A DNA stretch of 64,000 bases from positions 62,001 through 126,000 of the forward strand of contig WSUB01000087.1 of the NCBI GenBank assembly GCA_019633425.1. Direction: 5' to 3'. This DNA comes from Tulasnella sp. 424. Taxonomy: Eukaryota; Basidiomycota; Agaricomycetes; Cantharellales; Tulasnellaceae. Each line of letters begins with the position of its first letter. Position 1 is the first letter of the stretch. This document shows positions 43,570 to 56,188 of the stretch, in pieces. The notes beneath the pieces are model-generated. The model searched no databases and was not told where the DNA came from. It was given only the letters and a program-made list of their open reading frames with translations. Both the position numbers and the translations under genes were made by a program.

Positions 43570-46500
43570 AGAAGCCTCTCATTCCTCTCCGAGTATTGGT
43601 GTGTATGCGCCAGGTTTACCTTGCTGGACTAGCATTTCTAGGTTGTCGTAGTGACCTGGGCTCCATCGTGACTGCACGGAGCGCGTGCGTGAGTCCCGAA
43701 AAGTGGACGGAGTATGGCTTCGAATGTCATCTAAGTACCAAGTTTACAGCGTAGATATGATAAGGGTCTTCTGACTCGAAGGAGTTTCCATGGTGACGAC
43801 CTCGGCTTAGCACGAGAAGGCCGTGTCTGCATCGCCTCTTAGGGGTTACCCGATCCCTGTCTTCACCACATCATCCCAACCACCACTGCAGGTCTACCAT
43901 ACGTTTTTTAAAAATTCATGGCACAACCTCCTCCAAATCCAGCTTCAGCGACGCAAAAGAGCGTCATTGATAACTACGAACCGAGCATTTCTCCGCGATT
44001 TGGCCATACCGAGGATTTCTGGAAGCGGTATGACGAACTCGCAGACCGCAGCGATAGAGAAATGGTCTCAAACTTGAATGGGAACTTGGATGTCCTATTG
44101 ATATTCGTGAGTTTTCTAATTCGAAAGTCGCACGAATGGCTAGTGGACATCATACATCGTCGGTTGACTTCTCATCAACGGCCCACAGGCTGGTTTGTTC
44201 TCCGCAGTGAACACGGCTTTCATTTCTACCGCAATGCCAAGTCTTTCACCAGATCCCTCCGATAGGACCAATGCTCTGCTTGAGCGTCTCGTATTACGCT
44301 TCGAGAATGCATCCGTCTCGCCAGCCAAAACCTCCCCTTCTTTCTCTCCGTCACGAGGCTCTATCACGGCTAACTGTTTCCTTTACGCCAGCTTGTGCTG
44401 CAGTCTCAGCGCCGCCGTGGGTGCCATGTTGGCAAAGGAATGGCTGCAATCTTACAGTCGTTCGGGTCAGGCAGGTCCATTAGAGGAGCAGGTACGATTT
44501 CGGCAGAAAAAGTACACTGCAGCCCAAGAGGGGCACTTGGAATCGGTCATCCTCTTCCTACCAAACCTCCTCCTCCTCTCCGTTCTCCTATTCTTCGCTG
44601 GGCTAGTCCTCTTCCTCTTCCCCATCAACTCAACGGTGGCAGCAGTTGTAATTGCATTTTTCGGCGTCGGAATGGCGCTGTCGGGTGTGACAATCGTCGC
44701 AGGAGCAATATCACCACTCTCTCCATTCCAAACGGCCATTTCTCGAGCCCTGCGCCGCACTTTGGGCCTCCCGTTTTGGTGTTGGAGGGGACTAAAGCGG
44801 TTGCTGGAACGTCTTGCCGCGGTGCCGAAATTTAGGCGCGGGATACGGTGGATCGGAGCAAGGCTTCGTAGGCGAAAAGAAGAGCTCCAAGAGTTCCTTG
44901 GCTTGACGGACGCATCGGTGCGTGGTGAGGAGGACGAGCAAACGAGGCCTTCGTCGCTCCTCGTGGCCCGCTCGGAAGATGGGCGCAGGACAGTCCGGGG
45001 CGTTCGGGATCGAGTTCTTCAACACCCTGTTCTCGTGCGGGCATCGAGATTCATCGAAAAATGGGTCACAACACCGATTGAAACTCACGCTCAACCCATA
45101 ATTAGGATCTTCAAACCCAGAACTCCTGTTAATCCCGAGTCAGTTAAGGGCAAAGATCGGGACCACCATCTTGTGAACGCACAAGCCGCCAGCTGGCTTT
45201 TGGAGATGACATCCAGTCTGGAAGATCAGCTCACCGTCGCCCAAAATATCTGCTTCATTGATCCAACCGCATGCGACATCCCAGCGCTCTATCCTGGGCT
45301 TTGGAAGCACCTCCTATCCCTGACTGCTGAAGCCATCCGCACCTGCCAAACCCAATGGTCGGACAGGAATCGATCAGTTGCCGAGCAATTTGGTACTGCA
45401 TTGTACCACTTACTACTTTGCTACCCTCGAAACCACGAGCTATGGAGTCAACTCAAGCAGGAGCTACCAGTCGATTTGTTTCGGTCTCGAGGTGCTCCCA
45501 TCTTGATCGAACTGTCTTGCGCTCTTCAGGGAATTGGAAGTGGAACATATTTCACTCCTTTTTCTAGGCAGTCGTATTCATTCAGGAAAATGATGCTCCA
45601 CAATATAGTGGTTGACCTACAGGATCGGTGGATACCCGACGGCCAGCGCATAGTTAATGCGCCTTATGATGATGCAATTCTGAGTCTCCTTGCCCTGCAA
45701 ATATCACTTCGCATCGGGAAAAACGCGGCTTCGGCGGATATACGAATCGGACAAAATTTGCAAGATCTGGCTGCACAAGCTTACTTGGGGTACGTTAGCT
45801 AATCCCCTGCAGCTATGGTGACCGGATCTAATCTTCTCTGAAGTGCCAATCTCGACAGGAACCTCGCCGATGCCTTACCTGCCCTCACCCACTTCATCAT
45901 TTCCACGCCTGGCCAGCCTCCGGGTGCCGCATCCATTTGTTCAGCGTTCTTAGCAAGAATTAACCTTCTTACGCTCAAGGAAGGTCTATCACAAGAACTC
46001 CGAGAATCTCTCGCCTCATCTTTAACTGAGCTCCTCTCGGGGTTTGAAACGTTGGCCCGCCGCGAGCCTGAATTTGTTCGGCTGTCGATGGTAGCACTTG
46101 GTACCTTTCGCGTTGCAGAGCAGGTCGTATTCTGCAACAGGAATGATGCCCCCACCATTAAGACACTGTACCACGCTCTGCAGTATTCTGTTATATCCGC
46201 AGATCGTAACCCCAGAGTAGCTGATTCAATTGCTCTAGATGATTACTTACTCGAATCCATGAGCTGGATTGCACTGCTTCCGATACCGGGACCTAGCCAA
46301 GAACGTGAACTAGGAAACCACCCTCAGCTTATTACCGGTATATCCCGGGGTCTGAAAGCTAGCTCGGACTCAAAACAAGGTAGATGGATGACAGTCATTC
46401 ATAAAAATTTGACCCAATTAATTCATGGGCGTAACTCGAGTGACTGGAGAGATGCCGGGATCGCGACCTCCGCGGTCTGCTGCCTGAGGAAGGGAATTAC

Positions 46501-47495
46501 ATACGACGTTGTGAATCGGCAGGTCCAGATCATCAGGCATTTGATTTCAATCTCGAACGATTGGTTGGCGGATTTACTTGCTGCCGAAGTCGTCGAAGCA
46601 GTTGCCCAAGCCGCGGAGACAATCCATGGCTGGATTAATTGGCCTCGCGACTTCCGACGGGACCTTCACAAGGTGCTCTTAGACCTCATCCTGAGGGTGT
46701 GGAGCGCACATATTAGTACGCAAAACTCACTCTCACGCGGTGCTAATCGCTGGCCAATGGACGCAACTCTACATGCACTGCGTATCATCATGCCCTCTGT
46801 CAAAACACCCCAAGCGGGGCCGCGTACTTATGTAGTAGGAGCCGTCACCATACACCTCGAAGTCCTTTTGTCACTAGTTGATTCCTTGAGGAGCGTCCGG
46901 CCAGAGACCGCTTTCTTAGCTCATAACTTGGACGTTTCAATCAATCGTCTCTATGATAATCCCGACAAGCAGTTCGGGTGGAATTACTTCTTATTTGCTC
47001 ATCACAGACCCTCGCTATCTTGTTCTCGGTCGGTACAGAATAATAATGGACTTTTATAGTAGGCTCTGTAACGGTTTTCCTAGTTCACATAACTCTTCCT
47101 TGTTCTCGTGTTGGTGTCGGCTATTTTATGAACATTTCTACGTCTACACGATGTATTCAGCGGGGCTATATAGATCCAGAGCTTCGTCCTGTACCCTTAG
47201 AAAAGTATACCTGTATCATCCTTTCACGATCTCAACTGCAGGTTTGTACATACCCACAGATTCGAGTTTCAAACGCACACATACGAATGATTCGACCCAA
47301 GTAGAAAGCGACAGCAAAAAAATTCATTTGCTGGCTGGCATTTGTTGTGCAAGTTCAACGAGCATGCTTCATAATCAACTCTCTACAGTGCACCGAACGG
47401 GTGCTATGGGGTTATATAAAGTCCATGAATAGCACAAGCCGCTAATACACCTCGGAAGCGACAAACTTTGTGCTCGGGCTCACTAGTTCTCGGTC
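43570..47495. repeat. Tandem duplication unit 2 (DUF6535 gene)
   Basis: Second copy of the 39510-43425 unit, in direct orientation. Divergence between units is uneven: 40385-40719 and 44453-44787 differ at only four sites by eye, while nearby coding parts differ far more. Confidence 0.85.
43918..47059 (+). CDS. DUF6535-domain membrane protein, copy 2
   Basis: Three exons: 43918-44106, 44189-45789 and 45844-47059, giving 1001 aa, with the same intron positions and phases as copy 1. It keeps the DFWKRYDELADRSDREMVS signature and the four hydrophobic segments. Substitutions relative to copy 1 concentrate in the soluble C-terminal two thirds, for example SNDWLADLLAAEVVEAVAQA against SGDWSADLLAAEVVEAVVEA. 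The transmembrane part is almost unchanged. Function is unknown. Both copies look intact, so both may be expressed. The ATG at 43918 aligns with that of copy 1 and both are followed by the same AQPPPNPAS sequence. Confidence 0.85.
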
Positions 47496-47771
47496 CAAAA
47501 CCTTTGCCAATTGACGGTGGCGTTCGACGGTTTAGCCGCGACTCGGCCAACCTATTCAAGGAACGACGCGATGGTGCGCAGGCAAGGAAACAAATATTTC
47601 CGAGCTGGTATCCTGAGAATACATAGAACAATAAATTGGACAACCGAACACATAACGTCATAGCTTTAACATTGCGTTATCAAGTAAAGTTTAGTAACAG
47701 AAGAACGTATGACCTTCAAAAACACGCCAAATCGTCTTGGTAACCGTTCTGGCGATGTAAATCAGCAGGAC
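47496..47771. other. Spacer between DUF6535 copy 2 and the kinase-TPR gene
   Basis: Convergent 3' flanks of the DUF6535 gene (+) and the kinase-TPR gene (-). Nothing else is seen. Confidence 0.45.
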
Positions 47772-47978
47772 TCAACAACGCCTCGGCTCTGCCTTGTATA
47801 TCGCTGATGTCAGGGGAGAGTAATGAAGAGCTTCATGAAAGAACGTAAGGGCGACGGTATGCGTGTATGGAAGCCGAGGCGCTTGAGCAAAACCCTCGAA
47901 GGCGTCGATTCTTCCTTGCATGTTGCCGCGGGAGTTATGAGTTGGTAGGGCCTCGAGGTGGAGCAAGGTGGTGTCACT
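47772..47978 (-). pseudogene. In-frame TPR continuation beyond the stop of kinase-TPR gene 1
   Basis: Directly after the TAG at 47979-47981 the same frame stays open for 68 codons and still resembles the repeat: a SEAxxLYSEALP-like HLEALPTHNS segment, GRIDAFEGFAQAPRLPYTHT and VALTFFHEALHYSP. It corresponds to the rest of a 20th and a degenerate 21st TPR. Either the array was once longer and a nonsense mutation cut it, or the stop is read through at low level. The former is more likely, as these repeats are degenerate. Confidence 0.6.
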
Positions 47979-50900
47979 CTACGTGCTTAGAATACGATGC
48001 ACATCACCGGAACTCCGCAGAGCGCCGGCGATGCCTTGCCTGTCGCGGAGGTTGGTGCGGATCGGGAGGGCTTCGGAGTAGAGCGCGGCGGCCTCGCTGT
48101 CCTTGTCTCGACTCCGATACACGTCAGCGAGTGCCCCCAGAGCGTCAGCTCTCCCTTGTCTGTCACCGAGGACAGTCCGGATTTGTAGCACCTCCCGGTA
48201 GAGGTTGATGGCCTCGTTGTACTCGTTTCGAAGCTGATAGACCTCGGCGAGACCCCACAGAGCGGCGGCTCTGCCTCGCCCGTCGCCGATGTCGGTATAA
48301 ATTTGAAGGGCTTCGGAGTAGTGCGTAATGACCTCGTTGTACTTCTTTAGAGCTCGATGCACTTCAGCAAGACCCCACAGAGTATTAGCTCTGCCTTCCC
48401 TATCGCCGATGTCGGTCCGGATTTGCAGGACTTCGGAGTAATGCGTGATGGCCTCGTTGTACTCCTTACGAGCTCGATGCACCGCAGAAAGACCCCACAG
48501 GGCGTTGGCTCTGCCTTTCCTGTCGCCGATATCAGTACGGATTTGCAGGGCTTCGACGTAGAGCAGGATGGCCTCGCTATACTCCTTTCGAGCTCGATGC
48601 ACTTCAGCGAGGCCCCACAGCGCGTTGGCTCTACCTTCCCTATCGTCGATGTCGGTCCGGATTTGCAGAGCTTTGGAATAGTGCGTGAAGGCCTCGCTGT
48701 ACTTCTTTTGAGCTCGATGCACCTCCCCAAGACCCCACAGCGCGTTGGCCTTGCCTTTCCTGTCGCCGCTGTCGGTACGGATTTGCAGAACCTCGAAGTA
48801 GAGCACGATGGCCTCGCTGTATTCCTTTCGAGCTTGATGCACTTCAGCAAGACCCCACAAAGCGTCGGCTCTGCCTTCCCTATCGCCGATGTCGGTCCAG
48901 ATTTGCAGGGCTTCGGAGTAGTGAGCGATGGCCTCGCTGTACTCTTTTTGAGCTCGATGCACCGCAGCCAGACCCCACAACGCGTTGGCCCTGCCTTCCA
49001 TGTTGCCGATGTTGGTCCAGATTTGCAGGGCTTCGGAGTAGTGAGCGATGGCCTCGCTGTACGTCTTTCCACCTCGATGCCCCTCCGCGAGACCCCACAA
49101 CGCGTTGGCTCTGCCTTTCCTGTCGCCGAGATCAGTAAGAATTTGCAAGGCTTCGAAGTAGAGCGTGATGGCCTCGTTGTACTCGTTTCGAAGCCGATAC
49201 GCCTCGGCGAGACCCCACAGAGCGGCTGCTCTGCCTCGCCTGTCGCCGATGTCGGTACGGATTTGCAGGACTTCGGAGTAGTGCGTGATGGCCTCGCTGG
49301 ACTCCTTTCGAGCTCGATGCACTTCAGCGAGACCCCATAGAGTGTCGGTTCTGCCTTCCCTGTCGCCGATGTCGGTCCGGATTTGCAGGGCTTCTGAGTA
49401 GTGCGTGAGGGCTTTGCTGTACTCCTTTTGAGCTTGATGCACCGCAGCGAGACCCCACAGGGCGTTGGCTCTGCCTTTCGTGTCGTCGATATCGGTACGG
49501 ATTTGCAGGGTCTCGAAGTAGAGTGTGATTGCCTCGCTATACTCCTTTCGAGCTCGATGCACTTCAGCGAGACCCCACAGAGTGTCGGCTCTGCCTTCCC
49601 TGTCGCCGATGTCGGTCCGGATTTGCAGGGCATCGGAGTAGCGCGTGATGGCCTCGATGTACTCCTTTCGAGCTCGATGCACCTCCCCGAGACCCCACAG
49701 CGCGTTGGCTCTGCCTTTCTTGTCGCCGATGTCGGTACGGATTTGCAGGTCCTCGGAGTAGAGCGCGATGGCCTTGCTGTATTCATCCTGAAGTCGATGC
49801 ACCTCAGCGAGACTCCACAGAACGTCGGCTCTGCCTTTCCTGTCGCCGAGGCCGGTACGGATTTGCAGGGCCTCGGAGTAGAGCGCGATGGTCTTGCTAT
49901 ACTCATCTCGAAGCCGATGCACCTCAGCGAGACTCCACAGAACGTCGGCTCTGCCTTTCCTGTCGCCGATATCGGTACGGATTTGTAGTGCCTCGGAGTA
50001 GAGCTTGGTGGCCTCGTCGTACTCCTTTTGAAGAAAATGCACCTCAGCGACACACCATAGGGTGTCGGCTCTGCCTCGCCTGTTGCCGGCGTCAGTACGA
50101 ATTTGCAGTACCTCGGTGTAGTCTGCGTTGGCTTCTCCGTACTCTTCTCGCTCTTGATGCAGCTGACCGCGACAGACCAAAGCGTTGGCTTTGCCGTTCA
50201 GATCGCCGATCTTGGTATGGATCTGACTAGCCTCGGTGAAACAGGCAAACGCCATGACAAAGTCACCGGACGTCCGCGCCGTCCCTCCCCGCTGCATCAG
50301 AGCTCTGGAAGAGGATTCGGTTAAGAATGATGCATATTTCGCGTTTCTAGTAGTGTCTGGGATGACCATCGGCTATATCATAATTGGTCAATCGCGTTTC
50401 ACGAACTATAAGCCAGCATCCCTCACCATATCACTGATGGCACGTAGATAGTCTTTAGCCGTCGGTCTTTCGCTAGGATTGGCGTTCCAACACATGGTCA
50501 TAAGGGAGCAAAGATTCTGAAACAATGACACGCGAGCATGGTCATTCACGGAAGGAAGATCGCCATTGATGACGCGTTCGATAACAACGATGTCCGCCGA
50601 GACATCTTGAAACGGGATGGAGTTGGTCAGGACCTTTTTTGGGGCGAATGTGTGAGCCGTGGGTACCCGTCGAAATCGAATTCAGAGGTTTTACCTCATA
50701 AGCTATCCATCCTAATGCCCATATATCACTCCAGAGGCTCATTTGGTCGTCGTTTAGCAGCTCTGGAGCAGCCCAGCGAAGGGTGTATATATTCCCCGTA
50801 AGAGTTATGGTTTTGCTGAGGGTGGAGAACTTGGCTTGGAGCGGCTGCTGTTGATTTTGGACTAGCCCCGGTTGTCTGTTGAGATCATGTTCTGTGAGGC

Positions 50901-51830
50901 GACGAGCAGACCCAAAGTCGGTAATCACTGCGACGTGCTCCGAGTTTACTAATACATTGTACTGCATGGTTAAGGACTAAGCATGTCAAGCGTATTATCA
51001 TTGCACGTCTGGAGCTTACCGACTTGAGGTCGCCGTGGCATATCGGTGGCTTTCGGCTATGAAGATATTCCAACCCCCCTGCCACGTCGTTGATCTAGAG
51101 TACAGATTCTCAGAGTCGGTTCAACACGGAGTCTTTTGGTCTTACCAACGAGATCCGCTCCGGAATTTCCCAATCGCGTGAAGCGACAAAGTCTTTCAAA
51201 TTGCCATTCTCCGCCCAAGGGAATACCAGCCAGATTATATCCTTGGATAGGTCTTCGACGAATCCTTTGAGCTCCACGACGTTCGGATGAGAAAGTTCAA
51301 GTAGAAATTCCGTTTCCCTGAGTGCCAACTGGAAGAGCTTAGCTCCTGATGAACCTTTACGAAGCTAAAGGGAGCATGCTTACTCCCAGTACTCGCTCTA
51401 GATCTTTATTATCTCCTATTCTCGATTTCTTTACTGCTACGAACTTCCAAATCGAGATCGAAATCAGCTAATCGGTATGTCTAAAGGAGCAGAGAAACCG
51501 ATCACGGCCGACCTCTCCGTCCCAAAAAACGTCACTATCAGACCCGTGCCCCCCCTGGTCATCTTTTCCTTCGTCATCAAGCTTCCCATCAGCGTCTCGC
51601 TGGTGGTCCTTAGCCCCTCGAATATGGCCATCGGATTCGGAGGACAGACGGGATAGTAACTGCAGAACTTCCCTCGAGTTGTAGGACCTGCCCCCAAACA
51701 ATCTATAGTAGGGGTCACTGTTGAGAAGAAAGGCTTTTGATACAGTCGCATGCCCTCCATGGAACTGGCGGGCGCCTTCGGGACATTTAACCGACGATGG
51801 ACGAATTCGCCATTTCTCGAGGTTCTTCAT
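47979..51830 (-). CDS. Protein kinase-TPR fusion protein 1
   Basis: Seven exons, right to left: 51830-51513, 51467-51384, 51328-51146, 51094-51020, 50961-50695, 50633-50427 and 50372-47979, giving 1175 aa. The kinase domain (about residues 95-375) has FVAVKK with the ATP-site lysine, LSHPNVVELKGFV, HGDLKSYNVLV as catalytic loop, TDFGSAR and WAAPELL, so the key residues are present. After an unusually short link, 19 TPR units of exactly 40 residues follow, with consensus ANALWGLAEVHRARKEYSEA and ITHYSEALQIRTDIGDREGR. TPR arrays form superhelical binding surfaces, so the protein may sense a ligand and signal by phosphorylation; that role is inference. The N-terminal exon and its GTCGGC donor are the weakest part. 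The 183- and 75-nt kinase exons have exactly the same lengths as in gene 2. The array ends at a TAG that interrupts a further repeat. Confidence 0.82.
48030..50309 (-). repeat. 120-bp tandem repeat array (19 units) encoding TPRs of gene 1
   Basis: Nineteen consecutive 120-bp units without any indel fill 2280 bp. Many units are near identical at DNA level, with the plus-strand block ATTTGCAGGGCTTCGGAGTA recurring every 120 bp. The first unit and the last two are more diverged, as expected if unequal exchange homogenises the centre. Confidence 0.9.
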
Positions 51831-52948
51831 CCTCGCTCTCTACAAGCGACTGGTCGTTATAATTAAACTTCGAAGTTCCGGACGCGACGCACCAACTTGG
51901 CGCTCAGCTTGAAATCACTGCGAGAACCCCTGGGGTCGGATCTAGTCGAACGAGGCATGTCGGTGGAGTCCCTTTTGTCTTCCATCAAGTGCTTAGCGGA
52001 GAGGGAATGAGTGATACTGTGTTTGGGCGTCGGCAAGTCAAAGAGCGGCAACGGTGCGGTGTGGTGAGCAGGGTGTGGCGATAGGAGGCATGCGCGGACG
52101 TGCCACAGTCTCTTGCACACCAGCGTGGGATGCAGAAAAGTCTGATTTGTCAGCTGTGGCACACGGGAGAAATCACGCGACTCTGCGAGTCGTTTCGAGG
52201 AATTACTCGCAAGAAAGTCGCAAGGGGGATGCGGGAGAACCCTTGATGGAGGGAACCGGGAGTTTGGCCCCGAAAAAACACAACGAGAAAACACAACAAA
52301 AACACAAATTGAGTCCTACCACGCCCGGAATGCTTACCACCTCGCAGTCTGCCTCGAGGCGAAGGCCTGGGGGTGGTCGGACGGGAGTCGCGCGATTTGA
52401 TTGGTCAGTAGATAAAATGGAAAATTAAAGAAAAATAGCGTGAATGAAGAGGTGAGGACCGGAATAGAAGGGCTATGGAAAGCGGCGGTAAATAGACTCC
52501 CAATTGGTCAAAATGAAGGGATATTGGGGGAGAGGTAACGTCCGGGAAGGGGGTGGTTGTAGGGGGTGCATATTCATATTATAGAGGGTCGCGGAAGGAG
52601 TTCCGGTCAAAGCGAAGTGCAACCGAGTAATTAAAGCGGTCGATCAAGGCCAAAGCGATGGAATCACGGGGAAACACATGATCCGATTCACACAGAGAAA
52701 ACAAAGGATAGGGCTCCAAGCACAACCACCTCGGAGGGATGTCGAGGCAAAGTGGTGCCTACAGGCACAGTTATGTAAGAAGGGGACAAACTTAAGCTCC
52801 ACGATCTCTTTAACCATCAGAGGTGATTCTGCGCTCTGCGCCTACAAGGACCAAACTGAGCTAGGGCGAGGCAACGGGTAGGATGGAAAGGTGGCGGCGA
52901 AAGACTGGGGTTGTGGAGCATATCGATAAATATCCTCACATGTTGGGT
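51831..52948. other. Non-coding stretch
   Basis: The 5' flank of kinase-TPR gene 1, then sequence without supported genes. Minus-strand frames such as 51863-52294 have no recognisable motif. No repeat shared with other parts of the window was noticed before R2 begins. Confidence 0.45.
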
Positions 52949-54931
52949 ATTGGCCGTCTCGCCGACATCTTCCCCACCCAGATAACATCGTCACACAGCC
53001 GAGGTAGCAGCCAGGCACGATCCGGTTAGTCCTAGAAGCTGATTCTTAAATGTCACGGCACAGCGAAGGCTCTATTCAGTGATTACATTGAAGCGAGCGC
53101 GCAGGGATGGATCTGGTACTTAATTTGTCGGTTAAGAGAAGAGCAAGAGGACACTGAGAAATAAGAAACGAACAGGACAGGGGAGGGCGGGCGGCGGGAG
53201 TACAGTGAACACGAAGCAGAGGTTGAAACAGAAAAAGTGACAAGAAAAGACACATAAGAGGGAGAATGTAGGAGGGTTTACACAGAAATAGAGTATAGAC
53301 TCACAAGAGGGGGCTTCGGTGACAGCCCACCCTCGCCAGACAAGAACCACAGTACTGAAGTCAAGGTCTGACGAGGATAGGGGTGGGGAACGGAAGTAGG
53401 GGGGAAGAGGAGAGAGAACCAGCAACGAAGACGCGAGGTTGGCAGATCTGCGGGTCAAGTCCATCAGTGCCGAACACGGATAGCGATCAAGGACAAACCT
53501 CACCATCGACGATGCCGAGGTTAGTATGTATGGGTAATTGATTTGATTGTATTGCTTGACGAGCACCAGCTGAAACGCCAGCGGAGGAAGTTCCAGATGA
53601 GGCTCGCTGCAGTTGCCCCAGTTGGGACGTGGAGGTGCGAACCTCCGGGTGAAGGAGCCGGCGAACGGCTACAACTTCAATGATTGCAAGGACAGTGAAC
53701 GGGGGGGAAGCCGCGCCAGTCCTGCTGATTGCACGCGTCGATACTGCGGAACATGTTCCAAGAGAGTCGACGTGGCGGATTCCTCCTGAGGTAGGAAGGA
53801 GTTGGGAAGAGTAGGGGCTCGAAGCGCGGGGTCGAACGGAGTGCTTGAGCATGGAACTGATTGCGGGAGTGGTGGGATTGGTGTACGAGTGGGAAGGAGA
53901 GGTTTGAGGGGAAAGAGGCCGGCCCTCGAGCTCCACGGGTCAAAGAGGTCGAGGGCCTATATTGGAGTATGGGTAATTGATTTGGTGGATCAGAGGATCA
54001 CCCCGAAGGGACTATTTCCTCTGATAGCCTTCGCGGAGCCATGAGGTACTGCTTGCCGCAGGGTCACGCCGTCAGAGCCTGGTTAAACCACGAATGGCGA
54101 AACGAAGCTTGGCGTGTTACCGAGGGGTCAAGTCGGACGCCCGGCTACAACGCGAAGAGCTGGCATTGCTGAAAGCCTGAATCAGCCAAAGTTCGCCAGA
54201 GCGACCTTTCTCTTGCGACCATATCGATGGAAGTGAAGCGTATGAACGAATTGCAACTAGTAACCCGTCCAGGCGGTTAGCATCGACTGCAGACGGGGAA
54301 GCGGCGTCACGTTGCTCACTGGTTAAGGACTCTGGCAAGCCGCAAAAATCCACGCATGGTCGTTGAACGCTTTAGCAATCGTCTCTGTGCCCCCTTGCAG
54401 ACGGATGGTTGGACTACAGGGTTTGTCCGCACGTGCCTTCGATTCCAGCGGAAGGCGCGTTGACAGTGACGTCAGGTGAGGGAGAGAGAGCGTAGGACGT
54501 GTCGGAAGGTCGGAACTTGGATTACAAAAAGGCAGTCGGCGTGCGCATTAGGAGCCTGAGAGGGTCCTTTGGGAGACAGGCGTTGGAAGAGAGCGAAAGG
54601 GTGCTACAAACTCAACAGGTCGGTCAGACTGCCAGGTGATGAGACGCCGAGACCTTACAGGAGCAAAAACGCAAGGGTATCCCCAGCCAAAGGCTAGACA
54701 AAAGTCAAGCCTAGAACAGCTGGGCCTGGGACGTGGTACACCGTGTTAGCGTTAAGAGTCATACAACAGGGTCCTGCAAGGAAAAAACCCCCGAGCTTGG
54801 AAGTTGGACGACTTACGCTTGAACGAGTTTGCTACGACTCCCACTTTCGTCTGTTCACTGGCCCTACCCAGTGTCGGGACGGCAGCACCGACGACAAGGT
54901 CACCAGCTGCTACCAAGTGAGCGAGCGGTGG
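52949..54931. repeat. 2-kb dispersed non-coding repeat, copy R2
   Basis: Second copy of R1 (16853-18840), same orientation. Shared blocks include AGAAGAGCAAGAGGACACTG, GGTGGGATTGGTG, CCGGCCCTCGAGCTCCACGG and ACCAGCTGCTACCAAGTGAG. Indels of a few to tens of bases separate the copies, so the duplication is older than that of the F-box or NUDE blocks. No coding capacity is conserved. Confidence 0.7.
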
Positions 54932-56188
54932 TGGTCTGGGGAATCCGACGTTTCACCCAGTCCGGGTTCAAATACCCCTGTTCGGATCTAGCAGCTAGCT
55001 CCGCCCACTAAAGCCGCGTAGCCCTGACCAAGACTCGGGCTCGCTCTTCCTGAATAATCACCTCTCGCGATACTTTCTATCTGTTTCCTTTCTCCTGACT
55101 GTGGACCTGGATGCACTTCACTTCGATACGGAGATGTAATCTCCACTCTTGATTGTACCAACCGATGTTCTCTTTCTCTTCACTTCTTCTGGTAGATATC
55201 AGTTGTAAGCGGGGTATCTGGGGTACTGTCCCCCACGCACCTTGACGTCCCACGACAGTATGCTCGCGCGGAATAAATTTAGATTATCATCGTCATCGAC
55301 TCGGGCTCGCTCGTCGCCGCCAGTAAAGAAAAAGCTATGCCGAGCGCGTTTCGACTTTAAGAGAAAGCAGCCCTCGAGCCCAAATCAATCCAACACGCCG
55401 AGATCACGGACATGGACTCGCCAGGGAGAAAGTTCTAGCGAATCAAAGACCTCGGATCAGGGATATGAACGCAAAGGGATGGCAATGGGATACAATACAT
55501 GCAAAACATTCTCGGCGAAAGAGACAGGTATAGGAAACAGTCATACCAAACAGTCATACAACTCTTTCGACGATAACTAGCATGGAGCTTGTAGGACCTC
55601 GGGTGATAAGCCGGAGGGGACATTCTATATTATGCTTGGACTCCTGGGGTCAAACGCGACGGGTACCAGCTACAGTGTACTTCACAAAGCTAGAGGGGAT
55701 GTCGTGACCACTAAGAGATCGCGTCCCCAAAGGGTTCTCCGGATCTTCGTTAATGAGCAGCGTCCGCCGTGGCAGGGACACGCTTGATTGAGGAAACCAT
55801 CGTCGCTGCTAGTTCACACACTTATTTGAGAGTCCTAGACGTCGCCCGTCAAAGACTGTTTGGCAAAGGTCGAAAGGAAGAAGTCTCATTTTACGAAAAA
55901 GTGAAAAGAGACAAGTACATGCAAAGAGGGTGATCTACAGAACATAAGGCACAACATACGAGCAGAGGTACTCGGAATACAATGAGAGAGAGAGGACATA
56001 TGTAAATCGAAAGGGACATCTACGAGAAGATGTCGGACATGGCTCCCCAGAACGGGGAGTAGCCTCGTAAACCGAGAAGTATTAGCCATTTGAATAACGC
56101 TTCGGCATAAGAGCCAATGAATACCTACCTCATCATGAAGCGTGGGCAGTCACGACTGGAAAAGACTCGCCAAGGTCAATCCGATCGG
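54932..56188. other. Non-coding stretch with an 80-bp shared block
   Basis: No gene is supported. The block at 55178-55258 is shared with 27115-27195. The remainder up to the stop of kinase-TPR gene 2 shows only short random frames. Confidence 0.45.
55178..55258. repeat. 80-bp sequence shared with 27115-27195
   Basis: Contains GTTGTAAGCGGGGTATCTGG and the following GTACTGTCCCCC block, as at 27115-27195. Here it is not next to a visible inverted-repeat arm. Confidence 0.6.

Noticed and set aside
48357..49988. Long plus-strand open frames opposite the TPR array of kinase-TPR gene 1
   Set aside because: They are mirror frames produced by the 120-bp periodicity and codon bias of the TPR repeats. 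They have no start context, no splice partners and no known domain.
47979..50372. CRISPR-like array, because of regular direct repeats
   Set aside because: The 120-bp repeats are contiguous, in frame and encode TPRs with no spacers; the genome is eukaryotic.
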